Below, in pieces: positions 1 through 5,072 of a DNA stretch of 5,988 bases. Source of the stretch: DASQQQ01 sp036390995 (GTDB taxonomy: Bacteria; Actinomycetota; UBA4738; HRBIN12). The position numbers were made by a program, and so were the translations under genes. Within the stretch, counting starts at the first letter, position 1; each line of letters opens with the position of its first letter. The DNA lies in contig DASWAT010000049.1 in the NCBI GenBank assembly GCA_036390995.1, positions 1 to 5,988 of the forward strand. The letters are read 5' to 3'. Below the pieces are notes generated by a model. That model worked only from the letters and a program-made list of their open reading frames with translations. It ran no database searches and had not been told where the DNA came from.

Positions 1-427
1 AGTCGCCGTCCAGCCACTCCCGGACCGAGGCCATCTGCGGCACCGCCATGTCGTCCTGCGACCCCGTCGCCTGCGGCTCGTCGGCCGGGGCGGGCTCCCT
101 CGCGCTCAGCGCGAAGAACAGGTCGGCGACCGCGTGGGCCATGGCCTTGCCCTGCTCGGTGGTGTAGATGGCCACGCCCCGCTCGTACAGGACGTTGAAG
201 AAATCCTCCAGGACGGCCCGCTGATCGCCGAGCAGCGAGGCCTCGGACACCTGCAGGGCCTTGGCCAGACGCTCGAGCGTCTGGATGGACGGCGCCACGT
301 GACCGTTCTCGTACCGGGACAGGCGCGCCTTGGGGATCCCGGAGATCTCCTCCAGATCGGATTGGGACATGCCGGCTCGGATGCGCGTCTCACGCAGACG
401 CTGCCCGAACGTCTTCTCGTCCTTCAT
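1..427 (-). CDS. XRE-family helix-turn-helix transcriptional regulator, C-terminus cut by window edge
   Basis: This reading frame starts with ATG at 427-425 and stays open to the left edge, giving 142 residues and no stop. Residues about 7-62 form a Cro/C1-type helix-turn-helix: FGQRLRETRIRAGMSQSDLE, then a turn and recognition helix (EISGIPKARLSRYENG), then the typical tail APSIQTLERLAKALQV. This is a DNA-binding module of the XRE superfamily, known for small repressors and activators. Residues about 70-115 look helical (LEDFFNVLYERGVAIYTTEQ) and could be a dimerisation or sensing region, but I recognise no family there. The visible end is Ala/Pro/Glu/Asp-rich and linker-like. A purine run (AAGGGGG) about 10 bases before the ATG is a modest ribosome binding site. 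The gene follows rplJ-rplL on the same strand but is separated from it by a strong hairpin, so it is probably transcribed on its own. Its target is unknown; the HTH call is sure, the function is not. Confidence 0.88.
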   Translation of the reverse strand, partial: MKDEKTFGQRLRETRIRAGMSQSDLEEISGIPKARLSRYENGHVAPSIQTLERLAKALQVSEASLLGDQRAVLEDFFNVLYERGVAIYTTEQGKAMAHAVADLFFALSAREPAPADEPQATGSQDDMAVPQMASVREWLDGD

Positions 428-479
428 CGGCGTTGCGCCCCCTTCGCCTGTTTCGCGGTCCGATGTTGCCCCGTCGCGA

Positions 480-509
480 ATCCTACCGAGAGCTTAGCAG
501 TGGCGCGAA
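480..509 (-). promoter_or_regulatory. Possible promoter of the XRE regulator gene
   Basis: Reading the minus strand, a TAGGAT hexamer (485-480) fits the actinobacterial -10 pattern TANNNT. It lies about 50 bases before the ATG at 427. A TTCGCG hexamer (509-504), 18 bases upstream, is a poor -35 match. It sits between the rplL terminator hairpin and the regulator start, where a promoter would be expected. The evidence is pattern and position only. Confidence 0.35.
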
Positions 510-514
510 CGCGA

Positions 515-545
515 ACGTGGGGCGGGAGATGCCCTCGCCCCACGT
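515..545 (-). terminator. GC-rich hairpin terminator after rplL
   Basis: A perfect 10-bp inverted repeat pairs 515-524 (ACGTGGGGCG) with 536-545 (CGCCCCACGT) around an 11-base loop. It lies about 40 bases downstream of the rplL stop. Downstream on the minus strand there are only scattered T residues (TCGCGTTCGCG), not a clean U-tract. It is therefore a strong-stem terminator without a classical tail, which is common in high-GC actinobacteria. The stem could also work in the other direction, but no plus-strand gene ends here. It probably separates rplJL transcripts from the XRE gene. Confidence 0.7.
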
Positions 546-585
546 GACGAGCAGGAATGGACCTTCGGCCTACCCGGCCTCAGAC

Positions 586-969
586 CTACTTGATCTCGAC
601 GGTGGCGCCCGCCGACTCGAGCTGCTCCTTGGCCTTGTCGGCGGCCTCCTTGTTGACCTTCTCCAGGACGGGCTTGGGGGCGCCGTCGACCAGGTCCTTG
701 GCCTCCTTCAGGCCGAGGCTGGTCAGGGCACGCACCTCCTTGATCACCTGGATCTTCTTCTCGCCCGCAGCCGTGAGGACGACGTCGAACTCTGTCTGCT
801 CCTCGGCCTCCTCGCCGGCGGCGGCGCCGGGCGCGGCCATCATGACGGGCGCGGCGGCCGCGGCCTGCACGTCGAAGGTCTCCTCGAACTTCTTGATGAA
901 GTCCGAGAGCTCGAGCAGGCTCATGTCCTTGAACTGCTCGAGCAGGTCGTCGGCACTCATCTTCGCCAT
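586..969 (-). CDS. rplL: 50S ribosomal protein L7/L12
   Basis: The product has 127 residues, the usual length for L7/L12, the multi-copy stalk protein that recruits and stimulates translational GTPases on the large ribosomal subunit. Residues about 1-35 form the helical N-terminal dimerisation and L10-binding domain (DDLLEQFKDMSLLELSDFIK). An Ala/Gly/Glu-rich flexible hinge follows (about 36-59). The rest is the conserved globular factor-binding domain, including EFDVVLTAAGEKKIQVIKEV, the TSLGLKEAKDLVDGAPKPV segment and the ending GATVEIK. The start is ATG at 969-967. A strong purine run ending in GGAG lies about 7 bases upstream, inside the rplJ 3' end. A second in-frame ATG at residue 4 (960) is a less well spaced alternative. 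The rplJ stop is 3 bases upstream, so the two genes are translationally coupled. No missing or unusual residues were seen. Confidence 0.98.
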   Translation of the reverse strand: MAKMSADDLLEQFKDMSLLELSDFIKKFEETFDVQAAAAAPVMMAAPGAAAGEEAEEQTEFDVVLTAAGEKKIQVIKEVRALTSLGLKEAKDLVDGAPKPVLEKVNKEAADKAKEQLESAGATVEIK

Positions 970-972
970 CGG

Positions 973-1587
973 TTACTCCTCTCCTTCCTCGCCGGAGGTT
1001 TCGGCCTGGGCCGCCTCCGGAGATCCTGCTTCCTCGCTCGGTTGTTCGGCCTCGGGCTCTTCGGCTGCGGCTGGGGCCGGGAGCTTGTCCTTGTACGCCT
1101 CGAGCAGCCCGAGGAACCGGCCCTGCAGCGCCTGGAACATCGACGCGGCGCGAACCATCTCGGCCTTCATCACGCCGGCGATCCTGGACAGCATGACCTC
1201 GCGGGACTCGAGGTCGGCGAGGCCCCTGGCCTGCTCGGCCGACAGGACCCTGCCCTCCATGACGGCCCCCTTCAGGACCAGGGCCGGGAACTTCTTCGCC
1301 GCGTCGACCAGCCGCTTGGCGGCGGTCACGGCGTCCGTGGAGACGAACGCCACCGCGGTGGGTCCCTCCAGCAGGGCTTCGAGCTCGGCCATGCCAGCCT
1401 CGTCCGCTGCCCGCTTCATCAGCGTGTTCTTGACCACCGAGAATCGCGCCGTGTCGGCGAGCGAGCGGCGGAGCTCGGTGGCGTCGTGAACGCTCAGGCC
1501 GCGGAACTCGGCGAGCAGGAGGGCTTCCGAGCCCTGGATCCGCTCCTTCAGGGCCGCGACCTTCTCGACCTTCTCTGCGTTCGACAT
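973..1587 (-). CDS. rplJ: 50S ribosomal protein L10 with extended acidic C-terminal tail
   Basis: L10 forms the base of the ribosomal stalk. It binds 23S rRNA together with L11 and carries L7/L12 dimers on its C-terminal helix. The N-terminal globular domain is clear: KVEKVAALKERIQGSEALLL, the FRGLSVHDATELRRSL helix, then VVKNTLMKRAADEAG and LLEGPTAVAFVSTDAVTAAK. The segment around FLGLLEAYKDKL (about 155-168) is the L12-binding helix. The protein has 204 residues, whereas most bacterial L10 proteins are about 165-180. The excess is a disordered Ala/Pro/Glu/Ser tail ending in EEGEE. The start is ATG at 1587-1585, with AAGGAG six bases upstream. The gene is first in the rplJ-rplL operon and is preceded by an L10-type leader, so autogenous control by the L10-L12 complex is expected. 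The purine-rich codons of the acidic tail also form the rplL ribosome binding site. Confidence 0.97.
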   Translation of the reverse strand: MSNAEKVEKVAALKERIQGSEALLLAEFRGLSVHDATELRRSLADTARFSVVKNTLMKRAADEAGMAELEALLEGPTAVAFVSTDAVTAAKRLVDAAKKFPALVLKGAVMEGRVLSAEQARGLADLESREVMLSRIAGVMKAEMVRAASMFQALQGRFLGLLEAYKDKLPAPAAAEEPEAEQPSEEAGSPEAAQAETSGEEGEE

Positions 1588-1708
1588 CGGTGCTCCTTAC
1601 ACACGGAAACGCCCCCGCAGACGAGCGGAGGCGTCGAGATCGAGCCTTCGGTTCGCCTCGGCAGGTACCCGGGAGCCGGGATTGTGCATCGCCCCTGCTG
1701 TCTGCGGC
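1588..1708 (-). promoter_or_regulatory. Ribosomal protein L10 leader (autoregulatory 5' UTR of rplJL)
   Basis: The minus-strand RNA before rplJ folds in nested stems. The outer stem pairs 1707-1700 (CCGCAGAC) with 1622-1615 (GUCUGCGG), 8 bp perfect. Inside it, GCAGG (1698-1694) pairs with CCUGC (1665-1661), enclosing a CCCGG-CUC-CCGGG hairpin. A further stem pairs GAGGCG (1659-1654) with CGCCUC (1633-1628). The CAGACAGCAGG and ACCUGCCGAGG segments resemble the conserved strands of the known L10 leader family, which binds the L10(L12)4 complex to repress its own synthesis. I see no U-tract terminator, so control is more likely at translation. The AAGGAG ribosome binding site lies at the 3' end. 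Pairings are seen directly; family membership is recognised, not searched. Confidence 0.8.
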
Positions 1709-1714
1709 GCGGAT

Positions 1715-1743
1715 AGGGTACCTACAGCCGGATCAAGCGGCAA
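1715..1743 (-). promoter_or_regulatory. Probable housekeeping promoter of rplJ-rplL
   Basis: On the minus strand, TTGCCG (1743-1738) serves as -35 and TACCCT (1720-1715) as -10, with an exact 17-base spacer. TACCCT fits the TANNNT form common in actinobacterial promoters. The predicted transcription start is near 1708, immediately before the outer stem of the L10 leader at 1707. That placement independently supports the call. Confidence 0.6.
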
Positions 1744-1800
1744 ACGGATCCAGCACGCCGCCGCTCAGCGGGGCCGCCCGTTTCCGGGCATCATCGTGGG

Positions 1801-4296
1801 ATGTTCGACGGCTTGCGTCGCCGGGTTTCGGTTCGATCGGGACGCGCCCGCCGATCGGGGCGCCCTTCCCACGCAAGATCGTTCCACGTCCCCCCTCCAG
1901 TGGCCGGCCTGGCCGGCCCACTGCTCATCGTCGTGAGCGTGTTGATCGTCCTCCACGGCTTCGCGTTCAGCGGTCTGATCACCAACGAGCACCCCGACAT
2001 CCTGCCCCAGTGGTTGCCCACGTACTGCTTCCTCGGCAGGAGCCTGGCATCCGGACACATCCCAGCATGGAACCCCTACGTGATGGGTGGGGTGCCGTTC
2101 GCGGCCGATCCCCAATCGGGATGGGGATACCTCCCCGCGATGCTCCTGTTCTCCATCTTGCCATGCACCACGGCCATCCGCTGGTTCATCGTGGTGCAGC
2201 CCATCCTGGCGGGACTGGGGGTGTACGCCTTCAGCCGCAGCGAGGGGCTGTCCAGAGCCTCGGCCACTGCCGGCGGTGTGGCGCTGGCGCTCGTGATGTC
2301 GAGTTCGTACGCCGCGATCTCGCTCCCCGTCGCCGGGTCGCTCGCCTGGACGGCGCTGCTCCTCGCAGCCGCGTCGCGATGCATGCACAGCGGAGGATGG
2401 TCGGGGCGGGTCGGCTGGTCGATCGTCACGGCGCTGGCGTGGGGGCAGCTCGCGACGGCGCACCTGAGCAACGGCCTCGTGATGGGCACAGCGTTCCTGG
2501 CCATCTACCTCGTGGCGCGAGGGTGGGCCGACCTCCGAGCCGGGAGGCTCCGACCGATCCACCTTCCGTTGCTGGGGGGACTGCTCCTGTCGGCCCTCCC
2601 GCTCGTGAATCTCGCGCTGCTGCTCCCGAGGGTCGGATACCTCCCGCGGAGCACCCTCGGCCTGGGGTACGCGCGCCTACAGGAGCTGGCGGCCAAGTTG
2701 GCCGGCCAACGGCCTGTCCCGTTCGGTCCTGGTGTGGCCAGTCCGGGGACGTGGCCGCTCGGACTGGCTCTCTACTTCGGGGTCCTAGCGGTGATCCTGG
2801 TTCTGGGCTGGTGGTGGGGGCGCGAGCACCGCACCGTCGCGATCGCCTTCGCGTTGGCGGGTGCAGTCTTCTACGTGCTCTCGCTGGAGTCGATCGCGGT
2901 TGCTCTCGGTCCCTCCCTGGGCACATCGACCCTGGGCCAGTTCTACCTGCACGAGCCCTATCGGTTCCGCTACGGAACACTGCTCGCGATCGCCCTGCTC
3001 GTCCCGTTCGGAACGGAAGCCTGGACGAAGGCGCGATCGCCCCGCGACCGAGCGCTCGTGCTGGCGCCTGGGATCGCTGCCTGGATGGTGCTCATGACGA
3101 CGCTCGACCTGAGCGGGACGGAAGTGGGGCTCATCGCTGCGGGAGCAGGCCTTGCCGCCGCGATGCTGTTGCTCGGCGTCTGGAGACCGGCCCTCGTGGT
3201 CCTGATGCCGGCCGTGATCGCCGCGGAGCTCACCGTGGGCGGCCTGATGGTGCAGGCCGATCCTTCCCGATTCTCCGGCGGAGGGCCAGAACGACCCGGG
3301 AGGAGCCAGGCGGTCCCGCTCCTCGCGGCCCCGACCGTTCCGGCCGCCGCGTACGCGGAGCCGGACGGGATAGCCAGGACCATCGAGCAGGAAGACCGAG
3401 GAAGGTACGCCACGCTCTACTTCGGCCGCTCCTACAGCTCGTATGGCTACCTCGGCTACCGGGCACCCACGTTTTGGCCCTTGCTCGCGAACCAACGATC
3501 GGTCCTTCTGAACCTGCAGGACGTGGCCGGCTACAACCCCACGGAGCTCCGGCGGTTCTGGACGTTCGTCCGAGCCGCCGACCCCAAGTCGATCCGGTAC
3601 AACGTCGCGTTCCTGTATCGAGCATCTTCGCTGACGTTCGATCTGCTGCAGGTCCGCTGGGTGATCGGGCGACCCGACCAGGCGCCCCCAGGGGCCGCCG
3701 TCGCTCGGTTCGACGTCGGATCTGCTCGATGGGTGCTTCCGCCGGGCTCCGAGGGACGCGTGCCGCTCATCCCCGCGCGGAGGGAAGGCTCCTACGAGCT
3801 GTACGAGGTCGAGGACGCGCCGCCCAGGGCATCCGTGGTCCCGGCGTGGAGCGTGGTCTCATCTCCTTCGGCCGCGCTGGCGGCGGTGACGGCCCAGGGC
3901 TTCGATCCGAGCAGACACGTTGTGCTGGAAGGCTCGCCGAGCCTTCCTTCCCAGGCCGGCGCCGGCGAGCCGGGAGGCGAAGGCACGGCCCTGTATCGGC
4001 CGACGGGAGCCCACTCCGCGGAGGTGGATGTGACGACGCCGGAGGCCGCCGTCGTGCTCGTGAGGGACTCGTACGACGAGGATTGGCACGCAACCGTGGA
4101 CGGGAGGTCCGTGGAGATCATCCCCGGTGATTACGTGGACCAGGCGATCCCGGTCCCGGCAGGCCGGCACACGATCGAGCTCACGTACGACGATCCGTCG
4201 ATCGGTCAGGGCTTGGTGGGATCCGGGGTCGCACTCGCCGCGTTGGCCGTCCTCGCCGTTGTCCTGCGTCGTCGGGAACGCATGCGGGGCGCGTAG
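1801..4296 (+). CDS. YfhO-type polytopic membrane protein, probable GT-C-like glycosyltransferase
   Basis: An 831-residue membrane protein. An Arg-rich cytoplasmic N-terminus (1-28) leads into a first membrane segment at about 34-58, then an extracytoplasmic loop NEHPDILPQWLPTY with acidic E63 and D66, then GHIPAWNPYVMGGVPF. An acidic first loop followed by this WNP...GG.P pattern is typical of YfhO/GT-C-like proteins, where the acid is the proposed catalytic residue using a lipid-linked sugar. Many further hydrophobic helices run to about 480, including one after HEPYRFRYG (384-392). A soluble outer domain (about 485-800) ends in DSYDEDWHATVDGRSVEI and VPAGRHTIELTYDDPS, the hallmark YfhO C-terminal module. 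A last helix (about 805-822) and an RRRERMR tail follow. Some YfhO homologues are implicated in teichoic-acid glycosylation; the substrate here is unknown. ATG 1801 has a weak ribosome binding site, so a start nearer the first helix, such as the GTG at codon 34, is possible. Confidence 0.85.
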   Translation: MFDGLRRRVSVRSGRARRSGRPSHARSFHVPPPVAGLAGPLLIVVSVLIVLHGFAFSGLITNEHPDILPQWLPTYCFLGRSLASGHIPAWNPYVMGGVPFAADPQSGWGYLPAMLLFSILPCTTAIRWFIVVQPILAGLGVYAFSRSEGLSRASATAGGVALALVMSSSYAAISLPVAGSLAWTALLLAAASRCMHSGGWSGRVGWSIVTALAWGQLATAHLSNGLVMGTAFLAIYLVARGWADLRAGRLRPIHLPLLGGLLLSALPLVNLALLLPRVGYLPRSTLGLGYARLQELAAKLAGQRPVPFGPGVASPGTWPLGLALYFGVLAVILVLGWWWGREHRTVAIAFALAGAVFYVLSLESIAVALGPSLGTSTLGQFYLHEPYRFRYGTLLAIALLVPFGTEAWTKARSPRDRALVLAPGIAAWMVLMTTLDLSGTEVGLIAAGAGLAAAMLLLGVWRPALVVLMPAVIAAELTVGGLMVQADPSRFSGGGPERPGRSQAVPLLAAPTVPAAAYAEPDGIARTIEQEDRGRYATLYFGRSYSSYGYLGYRAPTFWPLLANQRSVLLNLQDVAGYNPTELRRFWTFVRAADPKSIRYNVAFLYRASSLTFDLLQVRWVIGRPDQAPPGAAVARFDVGSARWVLPPGSEGRVPLIPARREGSYELYEVEDAPPRASVVPAWSVVSSPSAALAAVTAQGFDPSRHVVLEGSPSLPSQAGAGEPGGEGTALYRPTGAHSAEVDVTTPEAAVVLVRDSYDEDWHATVDGRSVEIIPGDYVDQAIPVPAGRHTIELTYDDPSIGQGLVGSGVALAALAVLAVVLRRRERMRGA

Positions 4297-4300
4297 CAGC

Positions 4301-4981
4301 TCAGGCCGTCGGCGTGGGGGTGGGCGTCGGCGCGGACGAGGTGGGGCTCTCCTGAGGCTCCGGCTTCGGAGTGGAGGTGGCCTGGGGAGGGATGCGCTCG
4401 GCGAGGGACGGATCGAGCTGAACGGCCTTCGCCAGTTCCGCCCTGCCCTCCTTCTTGTGACCGAGGTCGAGCAGGAGGAACCCGAGGTTCAGGTGCGCAG
4501 CGGCGTACGACGGGTTGACGGTGATCACCTGTCGATACAGCTTCACCGCCCCCGCTCGATCCTGCGAGGAAGCTTTCACGATGGCCAGGTTGAAGAGCGC
4601 CGGTACGAAGTTCGGATCGATGCCGAGCGCTGCCTGGTAGTTGAGCTCGGCGGCGGCCCGGTTGCCCTGCGTCTGCGCGATCAACCCCAGGTTGTAGTAC
4701 GCGTACTTGTCCTGAGGGTCGTGGACAAGCGCCTCCCGGTAGTCGGCCTGCGCCTCCTGCAGGTTCCCGGCCTTGTGCGCTCGCAGACCTGCGGCCAGGG
4801 CTTCGGCGGCCAGCTGGGCCTCCGTCTTCCCCTTCGAGCACGCGGTCCCGGCGCCAACGAGGAGGAGGAGCGACACGATCACGCCAACGATCTTGGCGCC
4901 CGCTCCGCGTCTCCCTCCGATCCGCGACGGCCGTGGGGTGGGGCCCGGAGATCCAGTCTCTGCAGCGATCGCCGATTCCAC
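4301..4981 (-). CDS. TPR-repeat lipoprotein
   Basis: I prefer the GTG at 4981 as start. The sequence before it contains GGGAGGTGA, a near-perfect Shine-Dalgarno, five bases upstream; an in-frame GTG at 4990 would sit directly on the purine run. The 226-residue product has a long Arg-containing N-terminus, a hydrophobic segment (about 30-45, IVGVIVSLLLLVGAG) and a lipobox-like GTAC with Cys48, so it is probably lipid-anchored outside the membrane. Four tandem 34-residue tetratricopeptide repeats follow. Their closing prolines fall at 89, 123, 157 and 191 (HDPQD, IDPNF, VNPSY, LDPSL), with the usual repeated A..NLG and A...Y..A positions. TPRs make a helical scaffold for protein-protein contacts. 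The end is a Pro/Thr/Ser-rich low-complexity tail (TPTPTPTA), perhaps spanning the wall. The partner is unknown. The stop is 4 bases from the convergent YfhO-type gene. The collagen-like gene lies upstream on the same strand, about 91 bases away. Confidence 0.85.
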   Translation of the reverse strand: MESAIAAETGSPGPTPRPSRIGGRRGAGAKIVGVIVSLLLLVGAGTACSKGKTEAQLAAEALAAGLRAHKAGNLQEAQADYREALVHDPQDKYAYYNLGLIAQTQGNRAAAELNYQAALGIDPNFVPALFNLAIVKASSQDRAGAVKLYRQVITVNPSYAAAHLNLGFLLLDLGHKKEGRAELAKAVQLDPSLAERIPPQATSTPKPEPQESPTSSAPTPTPTPTA

Positions 4982-5072
4982 AGGCGTCACCTCCCGCCGA
5001 GGTCGAGCGTTCGGAGACTGATGGTACGCGAATCGCTCACCGCGTTTCGCATTTCCGCGGCCGGACCGCGCG

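Noticed and set aside
106..547. Open frames at 106-393 (minus) and 134-547 (plus)
   Set aside because: Both overlap the XRE regulator, whose frame has a textbook helix-turn-helix; these show none.
433..1716. 427-residue plus-strand open frame (and a 310-residue one at 557-1489) opposite rplJ-rplL
   Set aside because: Both are antisense to two unmistakable ribosomal protein genes and have low-complexity Leu/Gly/Arg or Ser/Ala composition.
1776..1789. GCCCG-TTTC-CGGGC hairpin shortly before ATG 1801 as a regulatory element
   Set aside because: Only a 5-bp stem, with no other sign of a riboswitch or operator; likely chance in GC-rich DNA.
1590..4130. 846-residue plus-strand open frame overlapping the YfhO-type gene
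   Set aside because: It is Arg/Gly/Pro-rich with no recognisable domain and is out of frame with the clear membrane protein at 1801-4296. Long shadow frames are expected in GC-rich DNA.
5056..5070. Small hairpin (CGCGG-CCGGA-CCGCG) just after the collagen-gene stop as a terminator
   Set aside because: Only 5 bp, no T-tract, and such short GC palindromes are frequent by chance here. The region 4982-5072 otherwise shows only a weak -10-like TACCAT and no convincing -35.
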